A DNA stretch of 64,000 bases from Vibrio scophthalmi LMG 19158 (GCF_000222585.1 NZ_AFWE01000112.1:1-64000); one strand, 5' to 3'; shown: positions 8,946 to 18,143, counted from the first letter of the stretch. Notes: generated by a model not told the origin, from the sequence alone. Translations and numbers: made by a program.

Positions 8946-8972
8946 AAAGGGCAGTCCAATGGACTGCCCTTT
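8946..8972. terminator. Bidirectional terminator gntR / Gate-domain gene
   Basis: A perfect 12-bp stem AAAGGGCAGTCC / GGACTGCCCTTT around AAT, placed between two convergent genes. Confidence 0.85.
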
Positions 8973-9021
8973 GTGTTTATATCGTTCTGCCATCATGTGA
9001 TTTATGGCATCAAAGACTTAT

Positions 9022-10392
9022 TTAGAAAATCAGATGCGCAACACCCGCGATAACAGGCAAGGTGATCAGTGTACGCAGAATAAAAATCGCAAACAGTTCA
9101 AAAATGTTTACTGGGATACGGCTACCAAGTAGTAGTGCGCCCACTTCCGACATGTAAATTAGCTGAGTGACTGACATCGCTGCAATCACAAAGCGAGTCA
9201 TTTCGCTATCAATAGACGCGGCAAGAATCGATGGAATAAACATATCCGCAAAACCAATTACGATGGTTTTAGATGCTTCAGCCGCTTCCGGTACGCCCAA
9301 TAGCTCTAGGTAAGGTACAAATGGCTGGCCTAAGAAGGTAAACACTGAGGTGTATTCAGCAATAATCAATGCCACTGTACCGAGGCCCATCACGACCGGT
9401 AGTACACCAAACACCATATCAACCGCGTTATGTACGCCTTCGGTTAAGATGGTTTTCCATGACTTAACACGGCCTGCTTTCAACAGTGCCAGTTCCATGC
9501 CCCATGTAAAGCTAGAGTGACCTTCTGGGATGGCGTCAGCATCGTCTGCTGGTTTCGTACCATCGATAAAGGTATCTTTTTTGTAGCATAGCGGTGGTAG
9601 GCGAGGAATGATGATCGCTGCAACAAAACCCGCTAAACAAACGGCGCCGTAAAAAGGTAAGAACATATGTTCTAGATTGACTTGCGCAATCACCACAAGA
9701 CTAAAAGTAATCGATACTGCTGAGAATGTTGTACCAACAACGGCCGCCTCACGTTCAGTATAGAATTTGTTTTCGTACTGTTTGCTGGTTAATAGAATGC
9801 CGACACTACCATCACCTAACCAAGATGCCATACAGTCAATCGCACTGCGACCCGGCAGGTTAAATACAGGGCGCATTACTTTTGCTAGTAAGGTGCCAAA
9901 AAGTTCAAGTAGACCGAAGTTAAGTAGCAGTGGCAGTAACAAACCCGCGAAAATGAACACGGAGAACAGGGTTGGTAGCAAGCCTTCTAATACAAGGCCA
10001 CCAGTGTTTGGCTCCCAAATCGCTTTTGGGCCGATTTGGAAATAAGTCAGCACGATGGCGATACCACCAAGTACACGCACTGCTAACCAAAGAGGGCTTG
10101 GGTTAAACAACCCATTTAAAAAATGGCTGTTAGCAATGAATGAAGGGTTTTTAATTCGACATAGTAGAGAAGCCGTTGCCATAAATGCAACGATAGCAGT
10201 GATCATCTCAATCAGGAAATCGCCAAAGAGTACTTGGATGGATTTCGCTAAAATAGCAACAGGGATAGTGATATCACCGTTGTAGCTCACTGGAGCCATG
10301 AAAAGGAACACACCGAATAACGATGGGATAAAGAAAACCCAAAAATTGCCTTTGGCTTTGTGTGTTTCGGTTGTTTGAGTACTGTTTTTCAT
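9022..10392 (-). CDS. YjiH/nucleoside-recognition (Gate) domain membrane protein
   Basis: 456-residue inner-membrane protein with about ten hydrophobic helices, of the YjiH family that carries Gate domains. Typical segments are the GRSAIDCMASWLGDGSVGI stretch (about 200) and, near the C-terminus, MSVTQLIYMSEVGALLLGS. The Gate fold is also found in nucleoside transporters and spore-maturation proteins, so transport of an unidentified small molecule is likely. I start at 10392 (MKNSTQ); the frame runs 16 codons further upstream but without a better ribosome site. The gene stands alone: a terminator lies at its 3' end and a long non-coding stretch upstream. Confidence 0.8.
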   Translation of the reverse strand: MKNSTQTTETHKAKGNFWVFFIPSLFGVFLFMAPVSYNGDITIPVAILAKSIQVLFGDFLIEMITAIVAFMATASLLCRIKNPSFIANSHFLNGLFNPSPLWLAVRVLGGIAIVLTYFQIGPKAIWEPNTGGLVLEGLLPTLFSVFIFAGLLLPLLLNFGLLELFGTLLAKVMRPVFNLPGRSAIDCMASWLGDGSVGILLTSKQYENKFYTEREAAVVGTTFSAVSITFSLVVIAQVNLEHMFLPFYGAVCLAGFVAAIIIPRLPPLCYKKDTFIDGTKPADDADAIPEGHSSFTWGMELALLKAGRVKSWKTILTEGVHNAVDMVFGVLPVVMGLGTVALIIAEYTSVFTFLGQPFVPYLELLGVPEAAEASKTIVIGFADMFIPSILAASIDSEMTRFVIAAMSVTQLIYMSEVGALLLGSRIPVNIFELFAIFILRTLITLPVIAGVAHLIF

Positions 10393-10909
10393 TAGGAATC
10401 TCATGTTACAACTAGTCAATATACACCGAGTCCTTGGCATATATATTCACTAAACATCCGTATTCAGTCATTGCAGGCAAGACTACTGGTTTTCTGTTGT
10501 TATCGCAAGACTATTCAATAATATTCGCTAAATATTCATGATTTAATGTTTTTTAAGCAGTTAATCAGGGTCTTATCTGTTGTTGATTTTCATTTGTCAG
10601 GCACATGTGATGAAAGAATCACCGTTTGATGTGTAATGAATATAGGCTATCAATAATATAAGAGGCTAAAGCTTCATTTCTCGAGCTATAGAGTGAATGG
10701 AAAACCGAAACAATCATTCTCTAATTCAACCGTTTGATCTTCACTTTCCGACTCTCATGTCATTGGCTTACTCAAGGTTAGTTGGAAGGTAGGGATGTTT
10801 CAATGTTGGCAATACGGGTGCGAGGGAGGCAAGGATCGCCAGAAAGCGGCTGACATAGCGACCCGTTAGAGGCGACATTGGTAGTAAAAGGAGAAGGAGT
10901 AGAGCGCGC
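10393..10909. other. Non-coding stretch between two minus-strand genes
   Basis: Must contain the Gate-domain gene promoter. It is AT-rich, with several near copies of TATTC(A/G)CTAAA(C/T)AT around 10443 and 10520, but no clear operator. A 60-codon frame at 10768-10950 on the minus strand has no protein-like character. Confidence 0.4.
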
Positions 10910-11572
10910 TTAACGCGCTCGTGTTTGGTACAAGTAAAACCAATAACCAATCGCTAAGGTAAGCGCAAGCGCAATCGGTGCCATCAGTGAGCCAATCGCA
11001 TAAAGACTAAAGAGTTTCGCGCCTGCGATGCCGCCAGAAAGAAAACCGGCGAAAATAAATAAAAACAGTTTGGCTTTACGATAGTCGAAGCGTTCACCGC
11101 GTAAACGAGCCCCAATCATGATGCCGAGGTCAGTGATAATACCCGTCATATGCGTTGTACGCACCACTGCGCCACTAAAAGTGGTGATCATCGCGTTTTG
11201 TAGGCCACAGGCTGCAGAAGCAAAGTATTGCCCTGAAGTGACATTTTGTTTTAACAAAAGGTAAGCAACAAACAGCAAGCCCGCTTCAATACACAGAGCA
11301 AAGCCATAGCGGCGGCCAAGCTTTAACGCGGTACTTTCCATAAAAGCACCGCTTAACGTCGCGCCCATCAAAAAGCTTAACAGAATCATAAAGAGGTGGC
11401 TGGTCATGCCATCAAGAGCTTCAATACTGGTGCCAAGTAGCGTCACAGTACCGGAGATGTGAGAAACCGCTTGGTGTTGAAAACCAAGCAAGCCAATCGC
11501 GTTGACTATTCCTGCAAGAAGGGCAAGTAGGAATGCTCCGTATTCCACCCAGCGTGGTAGTCGAGAAATCAC
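10910..11572 (-). CDS. DUF1275 (YoaK) family membrane protein
   Basis: 220-residue membrane protein with about six helices. The family signature is complete: AGIVNAIGLL (about 20), SHISGTVT (about 37), CGLQNAMITTFSGAVVRTTH (about 121) and TGIITDLG. Start is GTG at 11572 with GGGAG seven bases upstream. Function of the family is unknown. The last codons and stop form a GC-rich hairpin (10902-10920) without a good T-run, which may serve as a weak terminator. Upstream, the divergent space to the GFA gene (which is also on the minus strand) is only about 80 bases. Confidence 0.85.
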   Translation of the reverse strand: MISRLPRWVEYGAFLLALLAGIVNAIGLLGFQHQAVSHISGTVTLLGTSIEALDGMTSHLFMILLSFLMGATLSGAFMESTALKLGRRYGFALCIEAGLLFVAYLLLKQNVTSGQYFASAACGLQNAMITTFSGAVVRTTHMTGIITDLGIMIGARLRGERFDYRKAKLFLFIFAGFLSGGIAGAKLFSLYAIGSLMAPIALALTLAIGYWFYLYQTRAR

Positions 11573-11652
11573 AAATTTACTCCCAAAATCTAGGCGTGGA
11601 TTATAGCGCTGGTAAGAGCTGTTCGATAGTGAAAGTTAGCGTAATAACAGCG

Positions 11653-12084
11653 TTATTGAGCCTGCTCAATTTGGCAGTCAAATTTAACCCAACCTTGTTT
11701 GTGTTGTTCATACACAGAAAAACTGGGTTGAGGGAGATCGTGTTGGTCAAAGATACCGACCGGAATCACTAAATGTTCGGGGGCGATAGATAGCGTTAAT
11801 AACATCGTGGTGCCACAGCGTGGACAAAAAGAGTAGCTGACTTGTTGGCCTGAGTCGCTCATACGAGTGTATTCCGTCAACTCACCACTGTAGCTCACCT
11901 GTGCGCGATGAAAGCGAGCTTGAACACCAAAGACACTTCCTGTTCTTTTCTGGCATGCAAAACAATGGCAAATGGCGGTACGAATCGGTTCACCATGACA
12001 AATGAGATTGACTTGGCCACAGCTGCATTGAGCAATACGCGTAAGTGGTGGAGTAACGGTGTGATGTGAGGCGTGTTGAGTCAT
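11653..12084 (-). CDS. GFA family (CENP-V/glutathione-dependent formaldehyde-activating-like) zinc protein
   Basis: 143-residue single-domain zinc protein. Cys pairs read CSCGQ (about 20-24), CHCFACQ (about 39-45) and CPRCG (about 87-91), the usual seven-Cys pattern of the GFA fold. The frame extends 16 codons upstream, but AAGGAG lies immediately before the ATG at 12084, so that start is chosen. Family members are usually only annotated by similarity to glutathione-dependent formaldehyde-activating enzyme; most have no proven activity. Divergent from the hypothetical gene at 12191. Confidence 0.85.
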   Translation of the reverse strand: MTQHASHHTVTPPLTRIAQCSCGQVNLICHGEPIRTAICHCFACQKRTGSVFGVQARFHRAQVSYSGELTEYTRMSDSGQQVSYSFCPRCGTTMLLTLSIAPEHLVIPVGIFDQHDLPQPSFSVYEQHKQGWVKFDCQIEQAQ

Positions 12085-12190
12085 GGTCGCTCCTTGAGAT
12101 AACAAACGGCTACTGATAAGGTTGATCACCAATTATTGATTACAATGTCGGTTATTTACCCTCTCAACTACGGACAACTTGAGCGTGCAA

Positions 12191-12820
12191 ATGAAAAAGC
12201 GTCTACTACCGATCCCTTTGATTCTTCTTATACCTATTGTATTACTCGTTGTGGTGATTGTCGCTGGCGTCTACCGTTTTAGTCTCGATGATGAGGAAAT
12301 TTTAGCTAAGTTTCCTTCGCAGGTGCAAGACCAAGCCAAGAGTCATGATGGTGTGATGCAGCAAGTCTTTCACCTTTCTACGCCGAACCCTTGGACTATT
12401 AGCGTCCCTGAAAGCCATGCATTTGCGCTGATTGACCAAATCGATGAAAAACAACAATGGGCACTCGGTCGTTATGATTCTGGGGCAGAACGAGGCCAAC
12501 TTAGCGTGAGTCTTGATTGGTTGACTGTGCTCGATAAACAACAGTATTTATCGATTATGACGGTATCCAATCAAGGCAGTGGCATTTTCTATTACTTGGC
12601 CAGTTTTAAATATGACCAGCAGCGTCAGCGCTTAGTGTTAGTTGACGAGACATTATTAGGCGATCGCATTCAGGTTGATGAGCTCAATGTGGACTCGTCC
12701 GCTGTGCAAGTGAGCTATCGCCAGCATGGCGCAACGCAATCGTATGCAGAACAGCCGTCGGATGTCCTCATTGCCAATTATAAACTGAATGACAAATTGC
12801 AGTTCAAAGCGTTACCGTGA
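12191..12820 (+). CDS. Hypothetical membrane-anchored protein
   Basis: About 209 residues, not recognised. One strong N-terminal membrane helix (LILLIPIVLLVVVIVAGVY, about 8-26) is followed by a soluble domain rich in beta-type sequence and Gln/Asp, presumably periplasmic. Either the ATG at 12191 or a TTG at 12179 could be the start; neither has a strong ribosome site, and GAG at 12181-12183 favours the ATG. The next gene (CBM48-like) begins 74 bases downstream on the same strand, but no function follows from that. Confidence 0.6.
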   Translation: MKKRLLPIPLILLIPIVLLVVVIVAGVYRFSLDDEEILAKFPSQVQDQAKSHDGVMQQVFHLSTPNPWTISVPESHAFALIDQIDEKQQWALGRYDSGAERGQLSVSLDWLTVLDKQQYLSIMTVSNQGSGIFYYLASFKYDQQRQRLVLVDETLLGDRIQVDELNVDSSAVQVSYRQHGATQSYAEQPSDVLIANYKLNDKLQFKALP

Positions 12821-12894
12821 GCCTTGGCTTGTGAGTGTGCCATTAATTGCCTATATTGATTAAGCAAATTTTCTTGTTGTTAATGGAGTAATAC

Positions 12895-13194
12895 ATGATT
12901 AATAAACGTTTCTTTAAAACCAAGGACGAAGTGGAAGTAACGTTTGAGTTACCGGAAGATCAAGTGGGGCAGTCAGCTTGTTTAGTGGCGGATTTTTCTG
13001 ATTGGCAACCGATCGTGATGAAAAAAGTCGCCAAAACTAAATCGTACCGATTCAAAACACGCTTGCCAAAAGATCAGCAGTTTGAATTTCGCTACTTAGT
13101 CGATGAAAGCCGCTGGATTAATGATCCAAACGCGGATAAATACACACCAAATGGTTTTGGTGAAGACAATGGATTGCTAACCACTTATCAATAA
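12895..13194 (+). CDS. Stand-alone early-set / CBM48-like glycogen-binding domain protein
   Basis: 99-residue protein that is essentially one E-set (isoamylase N-terminal, AMPK-beta-like) domain: the VEVTFELP strand, ACLVADFSDWQPIVMKK carrying the carbohydrate-contact Trp of the DFSDW motif, then FEFRYLVD and the WINDPNADKYTPNGFG loop common to this family. Members of this size bind glycogen or act as small regulators, but no catalytic domain is attached. No signal peptide, so cytoplasmic. A perfect terminator follows at 13241. Confidence 0.8.
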   Translation: MINKRFFKTKDEVEVTFELPEDQVGQSACLVADFSDWQPIVMKKVAKTKSYRFKTRLPKDQQFEFRYLVDESRWINDPNADKYTPNGFGEDNGLLTTYQ

Positions 13195-13240
13195 TAAATT
13201 CAATAAGTTGGTGTTTACTTACCTATAGAGTGAATAAAAC

Positions 13241-13264
13241 AAGGCGCATGATTGCGCCTTTTTT
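13241..13264 (+). terminator. Terminator after the CBM48-like gene
   Basis: AAGGCGCA, loop TGAT, TGCGCCTT and then T residues: a perfect 8-bp stem. Confidence 0.85.
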
Positions 13265-13404
13265 GATCGCATAACTAGTACGATAGGGTGACAAAAGAAG
13301 TAGAAATCCGTAATCTTATAACGATTTTTCCACATCGTAGGGTGTGGACTTTTGCTACGTATTACATGAATTAATGAATAATTAAATTGTTATAAGGTCA
13401 AACT

Positions 13405-14712
13405 GTGCAAGCAAGAACGATAAAAGCGCGCGTTTCTGAACTTACGAAACGCAAGAGAATGATGCTTTTGAGCTTACCAGTAGTCGCGATTGTTGCATTA
13501 ACGACTCTGGATGGCACAACCAATAAAATCCGCACGATTGATCTTTCTCTAAACGACACCCAATTAGTCGATACCATTCTTAACGAAGCAATTGAGAATG
13601 TTGATATGCCGGATTATGAATACCATATTCAAGCCGGTGATAATTTAAGCTCTATTTTTGACCGCCTTGGTTTTGCTTACAGCGACATGATGAAAATCAT
13701 GGAGACGGATCTTAACTTTTTAGCACTTGATACCCTAAAGCCGGGTAACACGTTGCGTTTTTGGCGCGACGAACAGACTAATAGTCTTGCGAAGATGGAA
13801 CTTGAGTTTAGCTTGGTTGAGCGTGCGGTTTATACTCGAACCGACGATGGCAGCTACGAGTTTACTGACGTTAAGATTCCCGGCGTGTGGAAAGAGTTCG
13901 CGTTGGTTGGAGAGATCAACGGTAGCTTTTCTCAGTCAGTCAACAAGCTAGGCCTTGGAAATGCCGAGATTGAGCAGATTGTTAGTTTGCTTAAAGATAA
14001 AATTAACTTCTCTCGTGATTTGCGCTCTGGTGATAAATTTGAAGTGGTGCAATCGCGTCAGTATGTTGATGACCAACTCACCGGCAATCGAGAAATTCAG
14101 GCGATTAAGATCTTGAACCGTGGTGGTGAATATACCGCTTACCTGCATGAAGATGGCCAATATTACGATAAAAATGGTGACAGCTTACAACGTGCTTTCC
14201 AGCGTAAGCCTGTTAATGGAAACTACCGCTTAAGTTCTAATTTCAACGCTCACCGTAAACACCCAGTGACAGGACGCGTTTCTCCACACAATGGTACAGA
14301 CTGGGCAACGCCAATTGGTACACCGATTGTTTCCACAGGTGACGGTGTCGTGATCATGACGCGTAAACACCCATATGCAGGTAATTATGTGGTGATACAA
14401 CATGGCAGTACCTATAAAACACGTTATTTGCACTTGAGTAAGATTTTGGTCCGTAAAGGCCAGAAAGTGACTCGTGGACAACGTATCGGTTTATCAGGTA
14501 ATACCGGACGTGTGACTGGGCCGCACATTCACTATGAATTGATTGTTCGTGGTCGCGCAGTCAATGCGATGAAGGCTAATATCCCGATGGCAAGTTCAGT
14601 ATCGAAAAAAGAGATGCCAGCGTTTGTCGCTCGTCGTGATAAGTATGATGAGATGCTAAAACAGCAAGAGATGAAACTTGCTCAGCAAGGTTCATCAACT
14701 AATGCGAGTTGA
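13405..14712 (+). CDS. shyA: M23 peptidoglycan DD-endopeptidase (ShyA/MepM type)
   Basis: 435-residue envelope enzyme that cuts peptide cross-links to let peptidoglycan grow. An N-terminal membrane segment (about 19-35) is followed by a LysM-like or OapA-like domain (YHIQAGDNLSSIFDRLGF, about 73-90), a middle domain and the M23 domain. Zinc and catalytic residues: His295 and Asp299 (HNGTD), YLHLS, and His374/His376 (GPHIHYE). Length, domain order and near-identical numbering agree with V. cholerae ShyA as I remember it. The start is GTG at 13405 with AAGG eight bases upstream. It stands alone with terminators on both sides. A ShyC-type paralogue is the main alternative. Confidence 0.82.
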   Translation: MQARTIKARVSELTKRKRMMLLSLPVVAIVALTTLDGTTNKIRTIDLSLNDTQLVDTILNEAIENVDMPDYEYHIQAGDNLSSIFDRLGFAYSDMMKIMETDLNFLALDTLKPGNTLRFWRDEQTNSLAKMELEFSLVERAVYTRTDDGSYEFTDVKIPGVWKEFALVGEINGSFSQSVNKLGLGNAEIEQIVSLLKDKINFSRDLRSGDKFEVVQSRQYVDDQLTGNREIQAIKILNRGGEYTAYLHEDGQYYDKNGDSLQRAFQRKPVNGNYRLSSNFNAHRKHPVTGRVSPHNGTDWATPIGTPIVSTGDGVVIMTRKHPYAGNYVVIQHGSTYKTRYLHLSKILVRKGQKVTRGQRIGLSGNTGRVTGPHIHYELIVRGRAVNAMKANIPMASSVSKKEMPAFVARRDKYDEMLKQQEMKLAQQGSSTNAS

Positions 14713-14734
14713 TATTGAATGAGTTGAGATAGAG

Positions 14735-14762
14735 AAAGCGAACCGAATGGTTCGCTTTTTTG
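14735..14762 (+). terminator. Terminator after the M23 peptidase gene
   Basis: AAAGCGAACC, loop GAAT, GGTTCGCTTT and T residues. Confidence 0.88.
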
Positions 14763-14805
14763 TGCAAAAAATAACATCGTATCTGCGCTATGGGGGACAA
14801 TCTGG

Positions 14806-15573
14806 CTAGAGCGTCATTTGATACTGGCGCGGAGTTAAGCCAAATTGCTCTTTGAATCGCTGAGTAAAACGCACTTCAGATTGATAGCCACAGGCAAGCG
14901 CTGTATCCATCTGGCTAAACTTTCTTTGCAATAAACCGAGTGCATGAGACATGCGAATTTCGGTCAATATATGTCGAAAGCTCGTCTCTTCTGCAGCGAG
15001 CTTTCGGGTTAGCGTTGCCCGACTCATCGCCAAGTGCTGCGCAGCGACTTCGATCTTATGATCATCACCGGGAGCCGCACTCAAATAAGTGGCGAGTTTA
15101 TCGCGGACTTGCTGATTATCATTAGGAAAAAGCAGATGTAGAGCTCCGACGTGACGAAGTTCAGCATAGAATGCCAGTAGCAACTGTTGTTGAGTGTGTG
15201 CAGAAAGATCTTTGTTGGACATGTCACAAATGATCTCAAAGCAATAGCGCAGAGCGTCATTCACTTTTACCATTGGCGCGCTGCCGCTAGAGGATGCCTC
15301 TTGATTTAACCACTCTGCTGGAGGTGGTTGGAAAAAAGTCACCGCACGCGCATTGAAAGCATTCTGCATCGGAGTATTAACGAAAGTGAGATACTGGCCT
15401 GCGGGTACCACAAGCCAGTTTGCACGATTGAACTCATAGGATTGCTCTTGCCACCAAAGCTGCTTGTGGCCTTGCTCAACCCAATAAAGTGTTGGGGCAT
15501 GAATGAACACATTGTGTAAAGGCTGCTCTCTTTTGCCTCGAAAATGTGTCACGTGTAGTAATGATTTGTTCAT
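14806..15573 (-). CDS. AraC family transcriptional regulator
   Basis: 255-residue regulator with a cupin-like N-terminal sensor domain (residues 15-100) and a C-terminal double helix-turn-helix. The first helix-turn-helix lies around IEVAAQHLAMSRATLTRKL and the second around MDTALACGYQSEVRFTQRFK, followed by the family end motif FGLTPRQYQ. AAGGATAAGGG upstream of the ATG is a good ribosome site. It lies 32 bases downstream of the PEBP gene on the same strand, so the two may be co-transcribed. The ligand is unknown. Confidence 0.9.
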   Translation of the reverse strand: MNKSLLHVTHFRGKREQPLHNVFIHAPTLYWVEQGHKQLWWQEQSYEFNRANWLVVPAGQYLTFVNTPMQNAFNARAVTFFQPPPAEWLNQEASSSGSAPMVKVNDALRYCFEIICDMSNKDLSAHTQQQLLLAFYAELRHVGALHLLFPNDNQQVRDKLATYLSAAPGDDHKIEVAAQHLAMSRATLTRKLAAEETSFRHILTEIRMSHALGLLQRKFSQMDTALACGYQSEVRFTQRFKEQFGLTPRQYQMTL

Positions 15574-15605
15574 GCCCTTATCCTTTTTTCTCTACGTGGT
15601 TTGCA

Positions 15606-16136
15606 TTACTCGTTGACGTAAGTCGCGGTAATTTTCGCTTTATCGAGTGCACTCGAGTTCAGCATAAAGCCGATCAGAGCATTCGATGCACCTTGTGGTA
15701 GCTCTAGTTTCTCAGTTGGTAAGGCGAATACGGTAAATTCGTAGCGGTGCATTCCGTCTCCCTTTGGAGGACAAACGCCACCAAAGCCTTTCAAGCCATA
15801 GTCATTTTTCATTTCGTTAGCTTTGATAGATTTACCTGAAACACCTCGTTCAAGCGTAGTGACGTTTGCTGGGATATCGACCGCAACCCAATGCCACCAA
15901 CCGCTGCCTGTTGGTGCATCAGGATCATAAGCAGTGATAGCAAAGCTTTTTGTTCCAGCAGGCACATCGTCCCAGCTAAGCTGTGGCGATAAATTATCCC
16001 CACTACAACCAAAACTATTAAAAGCAAATGTATCAGCAATTCGTGAGCCTTCTTGAATGTCTTGGCTGGTTAAGGTCATGGCTGAACTGGCAAATGAAGC
16101 AAGAAGTAGTACTGGTGCAAGTTTGATAAATTTCAT
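15606..16136 (-). CDS. YbhB/YbcL family PEBP-like protein, exported
   Basis: 176-residue phosphatidylethanolamine-binding-protein homologue. The signal peptide MKFIKLAPVLLLASFASSA directs it to the periplasm. Family motifs: SPQLSWDDVPAGTKSFA (about 50), DPDAPTGSGWWHW (about 71-83) and GMHRYEFTVFAL (about 127). Bacterial members are of unknown function and are often called Raf-kinase-inhibitor-like. The AraC gene follows after 32 bases. Nothing in the sequence suggests that it inhibits a kinase here. Confidence 0.9.
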   Translation of the reverse strand: MKFIKLAPVLLLASFASSAMTLTSQDIQEGSRIADTFAFNSFGCSGDNLSPQLSWDDVPAGTKSFAITAYDPDAPTGSGWWHWVAVDIPANVTTLERGVSGKSIKANEMKNDYGLKGFGGVCPPKGDGMHRYEFTVFALPTEKLELPQGASNALIGFMLNSSALDKAKITATYVNE

Positions 16137-16299
16137 CTTAGTTCCTTTTTAGGTTTCGGCTACAGGACTAATAATAGAAATAAACTTAGCAAAATATAGC
16201 ACAGTAAAACTCATTGATGATTCTGTTTTTTTATATTTGAGTTTTTTAGTGAGTTTTGACTATTCAAAGTATGAGGGTAATCTTGAAGAAGAGAAAGCA

Positions 16300-16330
16300 A
16301 AAAGCCAGAGATGAACTCTGGCTTTTGTTT
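16300..16330. terminator. Terminator downstream of the RodA-like gene
   Basis: AAAAGCCAGAG, loop ATGAA, CTCTGGCTTTT with T/A runs on both sides. It serves the minus-strand RodA-like gene and can work in both directions. Confidence 0.85.
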
Positions 16331-16352
16331 TTTTGCAAATGAATGGTGCTAA

Positions 16353-17462
16353 TTAATTGGCATGGCCCATCGCAGAGAATGGGGTGCCAGCTTTGCGTTT
16401 TCTTGGTGCGAGCGCCATGATAATGCCAAAGCAAGCCCCTTGAGTGATCATTGCAGTACCACCGTAGCTGATAAAGGGTAACGGGCTACCCATTACTGGT
16501 AAAAGACCACTCACCATTCCCATATTGATAAAGGCATATAGCATGAAGCTCATCGCCAGCGCGCCAATCACCAAACGGCCATAAGCCGAGTCGCTTTGGC
16601 TGGCAAGCCATAATGTGCGACCAGCGATAAATAGATAGGTTGAGATTAAGGCAACACTACCAAAGTAGCCCCATTCTTCCGCAAAGGTCGAAAAGATAAA
16701 GTCAGTATGGCTTTCTGGAATGAACCCTAGTTGTCCTTGTGTCGCGTTCATATAGCCTTTGCCGCGAATGCCACCAGAACCGATAGCGACTAAAGATTGA
16801 ATGATTTGATACCCAGCGCCAAGTGGGTCGGACTCAGGGTTAAGAAATTGAGTAACGCGCATCTTCTGATAGCTCTCCATGAAGAAGATCCACAGTACCG
16901 GAATTGCCGTGGCAACAATCGCAATCACTGACGCAATAATTTTCCAACTCATGCCGCCAAGAAAGAGCACGAACAGTGAGTAAATAACGGTAAAGATTGC
17001 ACCATCAAGATCGGGCTGAATCACTATAAGTCCGGCTGGCATTGCCGTGAGCGCTAAACAAAGGCCGATTTTTTTAAACGTTGGAGCCCCAGGGTCTTTA
17101 GCAATTAGCCACGCCGCCATCATTGGTACTGCAACCTTAACCAGTTCGGAAGGCTGGAAGCGAATTGGGCCAAGGGCGAGCCAACGTTTTGAACCATTAG
17201 TTGCATCACCGGCAATCACAACTGCCAGCAGCAATAGTACCGTTAGGGTAAACAAAGGCGGTGCAATGTCGCACAGTTTTTTTGCGGGCACAGCAGAAAG
17301 TACGATTAATGCACCAATGGCAATCACAGCTCGCGCTAAATGACGTTCTAAAATGGGCTCACTAAAACCACTAGCGCTCCAGACGCTAATACTCCCCGCG
17401 GCGATCAAAAAACAGATCGCAGCAAGCAGTGGATAATCTAATTGGGGGCGAATACGCAGCAC
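16353..17462 (-). CDS. RodA-like SEDS peptidoglycan polymerase (probable second copy)
   Basis: 369-residue ten-helix SEDS protein that polymerises glycan strands from lipid II together with a class B PBP. Family marks: WSASG near the N-terminus, RFQPSELVK, SDPLGAGYQIIQS, the ESHTDFIF motif with the catalytic Asp, and LPFISYGGTAM. It is alone, with no pbp2, rlpA or dacA neighbour, so it is probably a paralogue of the mrd-operon RodA. One family-conserved site differs: QPDLG(T/S) in RodA reads QPDLDGA here. No good ribosome site was identified; the 5' side opens into a 750-base non-coding region. Confidence 0.85.
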   Translation of the reverse strand: MLRIRPQLDYPLLAAICFLIAAGSISVWSASGFSEPILERHLARAVIAIGALIVLSAVPAKKLCDIAPPLFTLTVLLLLAVVIAGDATNGSKRWLALGPIRFQPSELVKVAVPMMAAWLIAKDPGAPTFKKIGLCLALTAMPAGLIVIQPDLDGAIFTVIYSLFVLFLGGMSWKIIASVIAIVATAIPVLWIFFMESYQKMRVTQFLNPESDPLGAGYQIIQSLVAIGSGGIRGKGYMNATQGQLGFIPESHTDFIFSTFAEEWGYFGSVALISTYLFIAGRTLWLASQSDSAYGRLVIGALAMSFMLYAFINMGMVSGLLPVMGSPLPFISYGGTAMITQGACFGIIMALAPRKRKAGTPFSAMGHAN

Positions 17463-18143
17463 GGGCGAAACATCTAAAATGAATAGTGATGCGAAATTTA
17501 ATCCTGATTGATAGGAAAGACAATAAACAATTGCAGAGGGAAAGGTAAGTTTTCCACATAAATTGAGAGGTTATGAGCAACATCGCCAAATTAAGCCCTC
17601 GCGTTGGGGGTTTAAATGTTTGTATTTTAAAGATTTACACTGCTAATCAATCATAAGTCGATCGCGGGTGTCGATTTTTGGCCGCTATCGATGACACCGT
17701 TGTTTGCAAAGGCTCATCTCGTCGTCGGTAATGTAGAGGGGATGAGAGCGTTATTGAACAAGTGATATGTGTTGGAAGTCTGGTGAGTAAAACCAACAGA
17801 GAAAATAAAGCAGGGAATGACGGCATGGCTGACTAACAGAATTGAACAATTTCCCCGATTAATGCGACTGAGCATTGAGAGTTCAAAAAATAACGCGGTG
17901 CTTTTTCGATCTATTTGGGCAAAGATCCATCTAGGCGCTTGAAAGTTAGACATTCATAACATTATTGAACAGAAAACCATAAGAAAAGTAAAAAAAAGAC
18001 TATACAAAAAACAAGCAGTGGTTATTATACCGCTCAGTTGTTCAAAGAGTTATTAAATGCAGCATCAAGTACAAGTAAAACCTCAAGTATCAAAACACAG
18101 TTTTTGTCGCTAGGCGTTTCCCTTTTATTTTAGCGTAACATGA
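17463..18143. other. Long non-coding region between the RodA-like gene and the cold-shock gene
   Basis: About 680 bases with no convincing gene. A 41-codon frame at 17817-17942 (plus strand) starts with ATG, but its AGGG lies too close to be a ribosome site. An imperfect hairpin pairs TTAAGCCC with GGGTTTAA near 17591-17616. The rest is AT-rich with no repeats seen. Confidence 0.4.

Noticed and set aside
10606-10626. CRP site (ATGTGATGAAAGAATCACC) upstream of the Gate-domain gene
   Set aside because: The half sites are separated by 8 bases, not 6, so CRP would not fit.
10902-10920. Strong terminator at the end of the DUF1275 gene
   Set aside because: GAGCGCG/CGCGCTC forms a stem, but it overlaps the last codons and the stop and has no clean T-run; kept only as a remark.
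10768-10950. 60-residue minus-strand frame overlapping the end of the DUF1275 gene
   Set aside because: Runs through the DUF1275 stop region in another frame, is low-complexity Leu/Pro-rich and has no ribosome site.
17817-17942. 41-codon plus-strand frame (begins MTAWLTNRIEQ) in the gap before the cold-shock gene
   Set aside because: Its sequence is not absurd, but AGGG lies only one base before the ATG, no promoter or partner gene is seen and it matches no family I know. Conservation would be needed to accept it.
17714-17953. 79-residue minus-strand frame before the cold-shock gene
   Set aside because: No ribosome site, no family resemblance and composition unlike neighbouring genes.
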